A stretch of 64,000 nucleotides of DNA, from NCBI RefSeq assembly GCF_022170825.1, contig NZ_CP081878.1:2568001-2632000 (forward strand). The letters are read 5' to 3'. Every line of letters begins with the position of its first letter. Position 1 is the first letter of the stretch. This stretch comes from Exiguobacterium acetylicum. GTDB taxonomy: Bacteria; Bacillota; Bacilli; Exiguobacteriales; Exiguobacteriaceae. This document shows, piece by piece, positions 14,736-22,913 of this stretch. The translations under genes were made by a program, and so were the position numbers. The notes below the pieces were generated by a model. The model did no database searches. It was not told the origin of the DNA and worked only from the letters and a program-made list of their open reading frames with translations.

Positions 14736-17561
14736 ATGGCTTTTCATGAAGCGATGAATCGGATTCGTCAATCCGACACAGCCCCACTCTATATCGGTGG
14801 ACTTGAAGTATTTCGTCCGGAAACGGCGGAAGCCTTCTTTCAGCAACAGACAGATGCAATCTTTTTATTCGATGCTTCTGGAACGATCATCTATTTCAAT
14901 GAACAGTTACCAGACATGCTCGGTTATTCAGCTGAGACGCTCTATGAGCACTTTGCCGTCTTCAATCCGCCTGATCAGGTCGAAGCGGTGACGTCCTTTT
15001 TCACGCGCGCATTAAATGGTGAGACCGTTCATTATACAGCACAAGGACTCCATGCCGATCAACACCGGGTCACGTTGAAGATTACGAACATGCCGGTTGA
15101 ACAAGACGGACAAGTGATCGGTGTCTACGGTGTCGCCCGTGATATCACACGTGAGAAACAACTCGAAGAAGATGTCTCATCGATTCGCTCCCAACTTGAG
15201 CTGACGGAACAGATTCCGGAACTCGTTGTCTTTCACTTTGATGTTCAAAAACAAACGATCGAGTTCTCCCCTGCTCTGCTACATTTTTTGGGACTTTCAG
15301 AGGCGGATGCGACGACACTCGATCAAGAACAGTTGTTCAGCCGGATCCATCCGCGCGACTTCGACCCGCTCCGGTTCGAGATGGAACGCTTGATTGCGGG
15401 TGAAAAAGGACGATTCGAAATGGAAGTCTCTTTACTGACAGCTGACGGAACATACCAACTGTTACGGCTGAAAGCCTTCCATCGCCCGCATCATCCGAAT
15501 CATTTGTCAGTCGTCCTCTATGATTTATCGGAAGTCGATGAAGCACGACGTCAACTCGTTACGGAGCGGGCGCAGGCACGCGAAATCTATGAAGCCGTGA
15601 ATGCCGCGATCTCGCAAATCGATCTGTTCACGGGACGGATTCTTTTTCACTCCCAAGGATTCCTTCATATCTTTGAGGAGTTGCCGCAAGACTTAATCCT
15701 CAGCCAGGAGTGGTTGTTCGAACGACTGGACGCGCGCGATCATACAGCGATGAAGCAATTCATCGGACGGCTAGTCGACGGACAAGCTGGTACGATTCAG
15801 TACCGACTTCATTTCCCGGATGGGCGCATCAAATGGATCGAGGACCAGCAAATTCCAGTCTTCCAGCTCGACGGCACGATTGCCTATACGAATAGCATCA
15901 TGCATGATATCACGCTCCAAAAAGCTTATGAGGAACAGCTGCGACAACTTGCTTTGCGTGACGCCGTGACGCGCCTGCCGAACCGCCAAGCGCTGATCGA
16001 GACAATCGATGCTTGGCAAACGAAGGATCAATCATTCTTCGTCCTCACCGTCTCCTTCAACCGAATTGCCGAGATCAACAATGCCTTCGGGCACGGTTCT
16101 GGTGATCAATGGTTACAAGGAACGGCTGCCTTATTACAACAAACGAAACCGGACGAGACATTTCTCGGACACCTCGGTGGTGACGAGTATGCCTTACTCG
16201 TGCCGACGAGTTACAAACAGGACGTAACGACATGCGCGCAGTCGCTACTCGACTTATCGGAAACACCGATTTCGATCGAACCGTATGCCTTGTTCGCTCG
16301 TGTCTCGGTCGGAGTCAGTCGCTATCCGGAAGACAGTACAGACGCTGTCGAACTATTGAAACACTCGTACACTGCCTTACGTCGGTCGCGTCGTGAAAAT
16401 CACAGTACGATGCACCACTACGCGTCGAATCTCGATATCGATTACTACCGTCGTTATCGCCTTGAGCAAGATTTGCATTATGCGATCGAACGCGATCAAC
16501 TGTTCCTCGAATATCAGCCGAAGGTCGATAGTTGGACCGGTAAAATCGTCGGACTCGAAGCGTTGATCCGCTGGCAGCACCCAGAATGGGGACGGATTCC
16601 ACCGAACGACTTCATTCCGCTTGCTGAAGAAAGTGCGTTACACGTCGCGATTGGCGACTGGGTCGTTGAGACAGCCTGTCGTTCGATGCAACACTGGCAA
16701 ACGACAGGGGCAGAGCTTGTTCCGATTTCCGTCAACGTCTCACCGAAACGATTCTTGATCCCTGGTTTTGAACATCACATCGAGCGGATGTTATCGACGT
16801 ATCAATTGGCCCCTGAATTACTGGAACTCGAAATCACTGAGGCGGCTTTGATCATGGATGATCCAATGACGAGTCGGACGCTTGAATACGTCAGCCGAAT
16901 CGGTGTTCGGATCGCACTCGACGATTTCGGGAAGGGCTATTCCTCGATGGTCTATCTGCAACGGTATCCGATCAATGTCATCAAGATCGACCGGCAGTTC
17001 GCGACGCATATCACGGATGACGCAAAAGCCCAAGCGATCGTCAAAAGCATTCTCTATATGGCAGGCGAGTTCAATCTAACCGTCGTCGCTGAAGGCATTG
17101 AGACGCTCCGGCAGCTCGATACATTCCGGACGCTCAATTGTCCAAGCATCCAAGGTTACTTGTTTAGTCGACCGGTCCCAGCTGACGTCATGGAGTCATT
17201 CCTCCTGCGCGAGATTTTGTATCCGATTGAAGCTTGTTCCTTGTCGAGCGACACGATACCGCGCTTTTCTGTTTCAGGAAAAGTCCGCATGTTGACGCAT
17301 CATGCGCAATCGTTCGATTTAACCTTCTCAGACATCGAAGCTCATCAGACGAGTACGCGCGCCCTCTACTTCTCAACGAAGACGTCGTTACCGTTGTCGG
17401 ATGCAACATTCGAGATTCGATTGAGTGAAGGCTTACAACTCGTCACCTGTACGGTGAGAATCACCGGGCAGGAAGATGAACATTATATCGGCGAATATAC
17501 GAATCCGACAGAAGCGGAACAGATCATGCGTTTCTTCCAATCGTTACGCTATCGCCCTTGA
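14736..17561 (+). CDS. PAS-PAS-PAS-GGDEF-EAL cyclic-di-GMP protein
   Basis: 941-aa cytoplasmic protein: three PAS domains (about 30-150, 165-290, 295-410), GGDEF (about 420-570; LGGDEYALL near 480), EAL (about 580-830) and a C-terminal about 100-residue domain possibly PilZ-like. EAL catalytic features are complete (EALIRWQHPEWG, SVNVSPKRF, LEITEAAL, DDFGKGYSS, KIDRQF, VAEGIET, QGYLFSRP), so phosphodiesterase activity is likely. In the GGDEF domain the usual metal-binding DLD reads S-F-N (TVSFNRIAEINNAFGHGSGD), so cyclase activity is doubtful and the domain may be regulatory. ATG 14736 was chosen over an upstream GTG because AAGGAGG is 8 nt before it. No signal peptide. The signal for the PAS domains is unknown. 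Confidence 0.92.
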   Translation: MAFHEAMNRIRQSDTAPLYIGGLEVFRPETAEAFFQQQTDAIFLFDASGTIIYFNEQLPDMLGYSAETLYEHFAVFNPPDQVEAVTSFFTRALNGETVHYTAQGLHADQHRVTLKITNMPVEQDGQVIGVYGVARDITREKQLEEDVSSIRSQLELTEQIPELVVFHFDVQKQTIEFSPALLHFLGLSEADATTLDQEQLFSRIHPRDFDPLRFEMERLIAGEKGRFEMEVSLLTADGTYQLLRLKAFHRPHHPNHLSVVLYDLSEVDEARRQLVTERAQAREIYEAVNAAISQIDLFTGRILFHSQGFLHIFEELPQDLILSQEWLFERLDARDHTAMKQFIGRLVDGQAGTIQYRLHFPDGRIKWIEDQQIPVFQLDGTIAYTNSIMHDITLQKAYEEQLRQLALRDAVTRLPNRQALIETIDAWQTKDQSFFVLTVSFNRIAEINNAFGHGSGDQWLQGTAALLQQTKPDETFLGHLGGDEYALLVPTSYKQDVTTCAQSLLDLSETPISIEPYALFARVSVGVSRYPEDSTDAVELLKHSYTALRRSRRENHSTMHHYASNLDIDYYRRYRLEQDLHYAIERDQLFLEYQPKVDSWTGKIVGLEALIRWQHPEWGRIPPNDFIPLAEESALHVAIGDWVVETACRSMQHWQTTGAELVPISVNVSPKRFLIPGFEHHIERMLSTYQLAPELLELEITEAALIMDDPMTSRTLEYVSRIGVRIALDDFGKGYSSMVYLQRYPINVIKIDRQFATHITDDAKAQAIVKSILYMAGEFNLTVVAEGIETLRQLDTFRTLNCPSIQGYLFSRPVPADVMESFLLREILYPIEACSLSSDTIPRFSVSGKVRMLTHHAQSFDLTFSDIEAHQTSTRALYFSTKTSLPLSDATFEIRLSEGLQLVTCTVRITGQEDEHYIGEYTNPTEAEQIMRFFQSLRYRP

Positions 17562-17568
17562 CCTCTCC

Positions 17569-17602
17569 ACGAAGACGTTCACACACGTCTTCGTGCTTTT
17601 TT
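17569..17602 (+). terminator. Terminator after the GGDEF/EAL gene
   Basis: CACGAAGACG / CGTCTTCGTG stem followed by CTTTTTTG. Confidence 0.85.
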
Positions 17603-17647
17603 GTTATAGTAATCGTAAAGCGTTTCACTTCAGAAGGGAGGAATGGC

Positions 17648-18529
17648 ATGCAGTCACCACTACCTACGAAACATCATCGCCGTTCTACGAAAGGTCAGCT
17701 TTTTCGACGAATCTTGATGCTGACGATTGGTGCCATCATCTTCGCGCTTGGACTCAAAGGATTCCTTGTTCCAAATAACATCATCGATGGTGGCATCGTC
17801 GGAATCTCGATCATCGGCTCAAAAGTGACGGACACGACGCTTGCCTTGTGGCTGTTCTTCTTAAACATCCCGTTCATCTTTTTCGGCTACAAACAAATCG
17901 GAAAAACGTTCGCCTTATCGACGTTATACGCAATCTTCGTCATGGCAATCGCAACAAAACTATTGGAACACATCGGTCCACTGACGAGCGTTGACTTACT
18001 CGCGACCGTCTTCGGTGGTTTGATTCTCGGAATTGGTGTTGGAATCGTCATCCGGTCGAGTGGATCCCTCGACGGAACAGAGATCCTCGCTGTCTCCTTT
18101 AGCCGTTCGACGCCGTTTTCAGTCGGTGAGATCGTGATGTTCTTCAACGTCTTCATCCTCGGCGCTGCCGGATTTGTCTTCGGTTGGGACCGGGCAATGT
18201 ATTCGTTAATCACCTATTTTGTCGCCTTTAAGACGATTGATGTCGTCATCGACGGTCTCGATCAGTCGAAGAGTGTCTGGATCATTTCTGAGAACTACGA
18301 AGAGATCGGTCTTGCAATTATGGATCGCCTCGGTCGAAGCATGACGTACTTAAACGGTGAAGGTGCCTTTACCGGTGACGGCAAAAAAGTCATCTTTTGT
18401 GTCATCAGTCGCCTTGAGGAATCGAAGCTCAAAGACATCGTGCGCGACTTCGATGAACAAGCCTTTATTGCGATCGGCAACATCCATGATGTTCATGGCG
18501 GTCGCTTCAAGAAAAAAGATATCCATTAA
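17648..18529 (+). CDS. YitT-family membrane protein
   Basis: 293 aa: five or six membrane segments (starting ILMLTIGAIIFALGLKGFLV) with the YitT signature VPNNIIDGGIVGISII, then a soluble C-terminal DUF2179 domain (about 210-293; SVWIISENYEEIG through IGNIHDVHGGRF). Family members are widespread in Firmicutes; most have no settled biochemical role. GGGAGG precedes the chosen ATG by 6 nt. It begins 87 nt after the GGDEF/EAL gene but behind a terminator. The hydrolase gene follows 23 nt downstream, so the two probably share a transcript. Confidence 0.9.
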   Translation: MQSPLPTKHHRRSTKGQLFRRILMLTIGAIIFALGLKGFLVPNNIIDGGIVGISIIGSKVTDTTLALWLFFLNIPFIFFGYKQIGKTFALSTLYAIFVMAIATKLLEHIGPLTSVDLLATVFGGLILGIGVGIVIRSSGSLDGTEILAVSFSRSTPFSVGEIVMFFNVFILGAAGFVFGWDRAMYSLITYFVAFKTIDVVIDGLDQSKSVWIISENYEEIGLAIMDRLGRSMTYLNGEGAFTGDGKKVIFCVISRLEESKLKDIVRDFDEQAFIAIGNIHDVHGGRFKKKDIH

Positions 18530-18552
18530 CCGAACGAAAGGAAGGAACGCGG

Positions 18553-19449
18553 GTGTGGAAAAAACATCGTAAGAAAATCATCAGCGGGGTGGTCATCATC
18601 GTGACGCTTGTCGTCATCGTCGTGGTCGGCATTTCTGGTTACGTCGGATCCTCGTTGACGCAACCGGAACGCGAAGCCTTGACGACGACACCGAAAAAGG
18701 CGGAAGGGCTCGACTATGAAGACGTCACCTTCCGCTCATATAAAGACCGGACGCGCCTATCGGGCTGGTGGATGCCAAGCGAAGATGCGAAGTTGACGGT
18801 CGTCTTCGCCCACGGCTACGGCAAGAACCGGGAACAAGAAGATGTTCCGGTCTTTCCGTTATTCAAGAAGTTTCACGACGCCGGCTATAACGTCCTGACG
18901 TTTGATTTTCGAGGATCCGGTGAATCGGATGGAAAACGTTCGACGGTCGGCGCAAAGGAACAAGACGATTTGCTAACGGCCGTTCGCTACGCGAAGTCGC
19001 GGTCTTCGAAACCGGTCGTCCTCTATGGCATCTCAATGGGTGCTGCAACCTCCCTCGTCACGGCACCAAAAGCTGACGTCGTTGGTGTCATCGCGGACAG
19101 TCCGTTTAGCGATCTAGAAAATTATCTATCGACGAACTTACCGGTTTGGAGTGGGTTACCGAACTTCCCGTTCACACCGGTCATCCTTGAAATCACACCA
19201 CCACTGACCGGCTTGAATCCGGAGCGTGTCAAACCGATCGAAGCCGTTCGACGCATCGAGTATCCAATCCTCTTGATCCACGGAAAGGACGATGATGCGA
19301 TTCCGGTGACGGAAAGCATGAAGATCCAAAAGGCGGCTCCACGGTCGGAACTCTACGTGACGGAAAACGGGGGACACGTCCAGTCCTATGCCCACGACCG
19401 GAAAGCGTATGAAGAGAAAGTCATGACGTACTTGTCAGATTTGCATTGA
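18553..19449 (+). CDS. Membrane-anchored alpha/beta hydrolase
   Basis: 298 aa with an N-terminal membrane anchor (about 8-30) and an extracytoplasmic alpha/beta-hydrolase domain. Catalytic elements: nucleophile Ser in GISMGAA, acid in HGKDDDAIP, His in NGGHVQSY; HGYGKNREQE forms the oxyanion region. It resembles B. subtilis YqkD/YfhR-type lipase-like hydrolases; the substrate is unknown. It starts with GTG behind AAGGAAGG, 23 nt after yitT, and is followed 15 nt later by a small membrane-protein gene. Confidence 0.87.
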   Translation: MWKKHRKKIISGVVIIVTLVVIVVVGISGYVGSSLTQPEREALTTTPKKAEGLDYEDVTFRSYKDRTRLSGWWMPSEDAKLTVVFAHGYGKNREQEDVPVFPLFKKFHDAGYNVLTFDFRGSGESDGKRSTVGAKEQDDLLTAVRYAKSRSSKPVVLYGISMGAATSLVTAPKADVVGVIADSPFSDLENYLSTNLPVWSGLPNFPFTPVILEITPPLTGLNPERVKPIEAVRRIEYPILLIHGKDDDAIPVTESMKIQKAAPRSELYVTENGGHVQSYAHDRKAYEEKVMTYLSDLH

Positions 19450-19464
19450 TGAAAGGAGAATGAC

Positions 19465-19632
19465 ATGCAACAGTTATCATTGTTCCTAACCTTTTTCATC
19501 GCCCTGACAGTCATGACGATTGGTCTGCTCGTCTCCCGTCGTGCCGGCTATCGTTTCCCTTACGGACGAACGATTGTCTTGATCTGGACCGGTTCTGCCC
19601 TGATCGGACTAGCACTTTATTTATTACGCTAA
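19465..19632 (+). CDS. Small membrane protein, 55 aa
   Basis: Short frame with a strong RBS (AAAGGAG) 15 nt after the hydrolase stop, followed by a terminator. Two predicted membrane spans (about 4-23 and 34-53) are joined by a basic loop RRAGYRFPYGR, the usual look of a real small membrane protein. Function unknown; last gene of the yitT-hydrolase transcript. Confidence 0.72.
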   Translation: MQQLSLFLTFFIALTVMTIGLLVSRRAGYRFPYGRTIVLIWTGSALIGLALYLLR

Positions 19633-19635
19633 CCA

Positions 19636-19680
19636 AACAGCCGCCCGCTTTCCTAATGGAAAACGGGCGGCTGTTCGTTT
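19636..19680. terminator. Bidirectional terminator between convergent genes
   Basis: AACAGCCGCCCG-TTTCC arms around TAAT (19637-19675) with a T run on the plus strand. Shared by the small membrane-protein gene and the phytoene/squalene-synthase-like gene. Confidence 0.8.
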
Positions 19681-19687
19681 AATAGGC

Positions 19688-20512
19688 TTATCGTTTTAAT
19701 ACGGCAGCGCCGACGATTTTCAAGACTTCCGGACGACTGAGTTTTTCTTTCCCTTTTGCAAGAGCATCGAGTGTTCCATGCGCAAGTGCAAGTGGGATAT
19801 GACAAAATTCATAGATCGTCGTCTCTTTTGGGATCGAAGCGAGGTACGCGTCGGCTTCTGCGAGGTTCTCACGCGCATAAGCGAACATCGTATCCGTCGT
19901 CCAACCAGGTGGGAAGTATCCGACACCACGTTCCGCATCCTCCTGTTGGTTGCGGAGAATGTTGACGGCTTGTAACCCACGACCAAAGCCGATCGCTTGC
20001 TGTTTATCAGTCACGATTCCTGCCTTCCAGTACCAGATATCAGATAACATGACTCCGACGAGTCCTGCGACATAATACGTATACTCGTCAAGATCCGCTT
20101 CCGTCTCGACCGTCCAGTCGCGTTCTGCCCAGACAGCCATGCCTTCTGCCATCTCTGCCGTCGAATCGAGGACCTTTGGACGAATCGCAGCCGGACAGTA
20201 GGCGATCCACTCCGGTAGACGGAGTGTCACTTCCGGTAGATGCGCCGTATACGGGGCAATCAACTCAAGATACGCTGTCGCAGAAAACGTGCCTCGCATC
20301 AATAGTGCTGTCTCACGGAGCAACATCGTCTTGACGTCCGTTGCCAAGTCCTCATGGTCTTCAATCTCATCAATGGCGCGCATGCATAGATAAGCAGCAC
20401 CGACCGCTTCCTGTAAGTCTTGCGATAGTCGACTGATCGGGATGTAGAAGGTGCGACTCGTCGCTTTTAATACACGGTTCGCGTCTTTTTTCAGCTGCTT
20501 CGTCTCATTCAT
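19688..20512 (-). CDS. Squalene/phytoene synthase-family protein, YisP-like
   Basis: 274 aa, all-helical isoprenoid synthase fold. The first Asp-rich motif is intact (RAIDEIEDH). The second, normally NILRDxxED, reads NILRNQQEDAERG, so the first Asp is Asn. Loss of an Asp in this motif is, as I recall, also reported for B. subtilis YisP, which acts as a farnesyl diphosphate phosphatase rather than a squalene synthase. By analogy this may make farnesol. Carotenoid or hopanoid synthesis is the alternative, but no crt or hpn genes are near. ATG 20512 was chosen over TTG 20521, which lies too close to GAGGGAG. It stands alone. Confidence 0.82.
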   Translation of the reverse strand: MNETKQLKKDANRVLKATSRTFYIPISRLSQDLQEAVGAAYLCMRAIDEIEDHEDLATDVKTMLLRETALLMRGTFSATAYLELIAPYTAHLPEVTLRLPEWIAYCPAAIRPKVLDSTAEMAEGMAVWAERDWTVETEADLDEYTYYVAGLVGVMLSDIWYWKAGIVTDKQQAIGFGRGLQAVNILRNQQEDAERGVGYFPPGWTTDTMFAYARENLAEADAYLASIPKETTIYEFCHIPLALAHGTLDALAKGKEKLSRPEVLKIVGAAVLKR

Positions 20513-20599
20513 TCCTGACAACTCCCTCTTTGGCTCAAAAGGTTTCTTTTCTCTCCATTACTATACACGATTCAACGCGTTTCAGCATTTGTTTCATGA

Positions 20600-20641
20600 T
20601 AAGAAAGACTCCCTTTGCGCTAGATTCAGGCAAAGGGAGTC
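20600..20641 (-). terminator. Terminator of the flgM-csrA flagellar operon
   Basis: Perfect 12-bp stem GACTCCCTTTGC / GCAAAGGGAGTC (20607-20641) followed by TTTCTT on the minus strand, downstream of csrA. Confidence 0.8.
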
Positions 20642-20706
20642 TGTTCGTCCTCGTTTGGAGCGCATCGTTTGCGAAAAAGATACGTTCCAATGACATTCAA
20701 ATGGAA

Positions 20707-20931
20707 TCATTTTTCCTGTTGTTTCAAGAGTTGTCCAATCAATCCTGTACTGCGGGACGCTTCCGTGTTCTCTTCTTGGATCGACAAGTAGACTTCTTTG
20801 CGATGGATGTCGACCTGTCGTGGTGCTTTGATGCCGAGCTTGATTTGATCGCCTTCAATCGCAAGAATCGTCAGTTCGATGTCGTCACCGATCTGAATCG
20901 CTTCTCCCGTCTTTCGTTTCAGTACGAGCAT
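20707..20931 (-). CDS. csrA: Carbon storage / translational regulator CsrA
   Basis: 74-aa RNA-binding dimer that blocks translation of GGA-bearing leaders, in Bacillus chiefly hag. It has the family start [20 protein letters not shown], the [16 protein letters not shown] stretch and a variable C-terminal extension. Its ATG overlaps the fliW stop by one base, so the two are translationally coupled. The probable target hag lies about 19 kb downstream on the same strand. Confidence 0.96.
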   Translation of the reverse strand: MLVLKRKTGEAIQIGDDIELTILAIEGDQIKLGIKAPRQVDIHRKEVYLSIQEENTEASRSTGLIGQLLKQQEK

Positions 20932-21371
20932 CAGTGACCACCTACTTCCGTCAGACTACCAATCAGGTGACGATTCGTGTATGTATCGTCCAAGATGATT
21001 TGTTTTGCAAGGCGTTGTTTCGTCTCCATGACGAAGGGTGCCCGTAAATTCGTCGTCGACGTCGTGAACGGATCACGTAACGTGACCGTCGTATAGACGG
21101 CGACTTGCGCCGTATCCTCGATCCCGAGTTGCTCTTTTGCTGCTTCCGGTAACTCGAAGACGTATTCTGGATCAATCCAGAATGGGTTCGTCACGACGAA
21201 GGCACATTCCGGCTGATCAATCGATTGAAACGACCAGAACGGTACACCCTCTCCGAGCGGGAGCAAGATGAAGCGTTTTGCTTCCGGAAAACCTGGTAAT
21301 TCAGACGCGAAGGTGATGATTTCCGTCTCGTCAATCGTAATGGTTCCAAAAAAATCCGTTTCGATCTGCAT
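20931..21371 (-). CDS. fliW: Flagellar assembly factor FliW
   Basis: 146-aa CsrA antagonist that binds flagellin; when flagellin is exported FliW is freed to inhibit CsrA and allow hag translation. Family sequence [20 protein letters not shown] and [15 protein letters not shown] are visible. ATG 21371 is preceded by GGAAGGA. It starts 4 nt after the yviE stop and couples to csrA. Confidence 0.95.
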   Translation of the reverse strand: MQIETDFFGTITIDETEIITFASELPGFPEAKRFILLPLGEGVPFWSFQSIDQPECAFVVTNPFWIDPEYVFELPEAAKEQLGIEDTAQVAVYTTVTLRDPFTTSTTNLRAPFVMETKQRLAKQIILDDTYTNRHLIGSLTEVGGH

Positions 21372-21375
21372 GTCG

Positions 21376-21954
21376 TTATCCTTCCCCATCGAATATGCCG
21401 CCAACCGGCCACATATTCAGTTGATTTTGTTCTTGTAAGTAAATCTCGACCTGACCTTCTTTTACGGTCAGTTCCGGTCGATGCGTTTCGACATCGATCT
21501 TCGGACGATTCGCGGTATAACTTAATCGTACCTCAGCCGGTGTATAGGTCGTCTTGACTCGATCGAGGCTCCGTGGAATGAATCCGAGGGTCGTTACTTC
21601 AGCAGGAGGTGTATCATTGGCTCTCGCAATTCGCGCGACAGTTCCCCCGCCCTGCTCGATCCGCATCAGTTGATCGCCTTCGGAAGCTCCTTTTGCGACA
21701 GCTTCCTGTCCTTTTTGTCGTCCATAAGTAGCATACTGTCGAACGGACTCAAGCGCAGGAACGCGCCCCATCTCGATCCAAGCTTGTGTCGAATCGATCT
21801 CAAGACGCGCTGCGACCGTTTCAATCGATAATTCCCCACGTGGTTGTTCGATCGACAGGGAGGCAGGTGTCTGCTTCTGCTCGATTTGCGGACGTGTGAT
21901 GTTCATTCCGATTCGTGCCGCCGTCTGACGCATCTCAAGATGTGGAAGATTCAT
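21376..21954 (-). CDS. yviE: YviE-like flagellar-locus protein (DUF6470)
   Basis: 192 aa, rich in Gln and charged residues, beginning MNLPHLEMRQTAARIGM with a repeated pattern of the form 'I..Q..ELSIE'. The position between flgL and fliW is the same as B. subtilis yviE. Molecular function is not established. RBS AAGGAG; 13 nt after flgL. Confidence 0.85.
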   Translation of the reverse strand: MNLPHLEMRQTAARIGMNITRPQIEQKQTPASLSIEQPRGELSIETVAARLEIDSTQAWIEMGRVPALESVRQYATYGRQKGQEAVAKGASEGDQLMRIEQGGGTVARIARANDTPPAEVTTLGFIPRSLDRVKTTYTPAEVRLSYTANRPKIDVETHRPELTVKEGQVEIYLQEQNQLNMWPVGGIFDGEG

Positions 21955-21967
21955 CTGCCTTCACTCC

Positions 21968-22906
21968 TTATCGTAGGAAATCGAGTAATGTCGGTTGGAT
22001 GATCCGTGCACCGGCGCTAAGCGCTGCCCGGTGTAACGTCTCGTATGACTTTAGATCCATGATGACTTTTTCCGCCTCGATGTCTTCGTTATTCGACATA
22101 ACCGTTTTTGCGATGATTTCTTGATCCTCGAGCCGTGATGTATTCAAATCCATCCGGTTGACGCGTGCTCCGAGATCAGCACGTGTCTCGACCGCTCCGT
22201 TGAGCATCGCATCGATATCCTTCAACATCCCGGATAAGGCAGCGCCGTTATTGTCAGCGTTCGTACCGAGCGCATCATAGACTGTTTTCAACGTTTCGAA
22301 CGTTCCCGGTCCGAAGACGCTGATCGGAGAGATGTTGACTTGGACCTCGATCCCGGAAGAGACTTCATACTGAATCGCTTCCGTCTCCTTGCCTGTCGGA
22401 TCACCATCCGTGAAGACGCCTTCGATCGGTCCCGCTGCACTGGCTAAATAATTGCGCAATCCGTCCATCGAGACGAATGGTGTATCCGTCTTTGTCCCGT
22501 TGAAGATCCCTTTTTCATTGTATTTCGTGTTCGCAAGCGTCCCGATGTGTTCGATCAATTGACCGACCTCACTCTGGATCGCTTTACGTTGTGTCGCATC
22601 ATACGTATCCGTCGCCGCTTGCGTCGTCAACTCACGAATCCGACTCATCGCTGACGTGACTTCGTTGAGGGCAGAATCCGTCAAGTCCATCCAGCCGGTT
22701 GCTTCGCTGGCATTTTTCTTGAACTGTTCCACTTCCCGTACTTCCGTCCGGTACCGAACGCCTTGCATCGCAACGACTGGATCTTCCGACGGACGCTGAA
22801 TCTTCTTGCCACTGATCAGCTGTTCCTGAAGCGTGCTCAAGCGCTGATAGCTTGAGGATAAGTGCCCGATATTTGTTTTCGTCAACATCGTTTGTGTTAC
22901 TCTCAT
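21968..22906 (-). CDS. flgL: Flagellar hook-filament junction protein FlgL
   Basis: 312 aa. Flagellin-like ends: N-terminal MRVTQTMLTKTNIGHLSSSY with LQEQLISGKKIQRPSEDP, and C-terminal SYETLHRAALSAGARIIQPT. Together with FlgK it joins hook and filament. Starts 7 nt after flgK in the flgM-N-K-L operon. Confidence 0.95.
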   Translation of the reverse strand: MRVTQTMLTKTNIGHLSSSYQRLSTLQEQLISGKKIQRPSEDPVVAMQGVRYRTEVREVEQFKKNASEATGWMDLTDSALNEVTSAMSRIRELTTQAATDTYDATQRKAIQSEVGQLIEHIGTLANTKYNEKGIFNGTKTDTPFVSMDGLRNYLASAAGPIEGVFTDGDPTGKETEAIQYEVSSGIEVQVNISPISVFGPGTFETLKTVYDALGTNADNNGAALSGMLKDIDAMLNGAVETRADLGARVNRMDLNTSRLEDQEIIAKTVMSNNEDIEAEKVIMDLKSYETLHRAALSAGARIIQPTLLDFLR

Positions 22907-22913
22907 CTATTCA

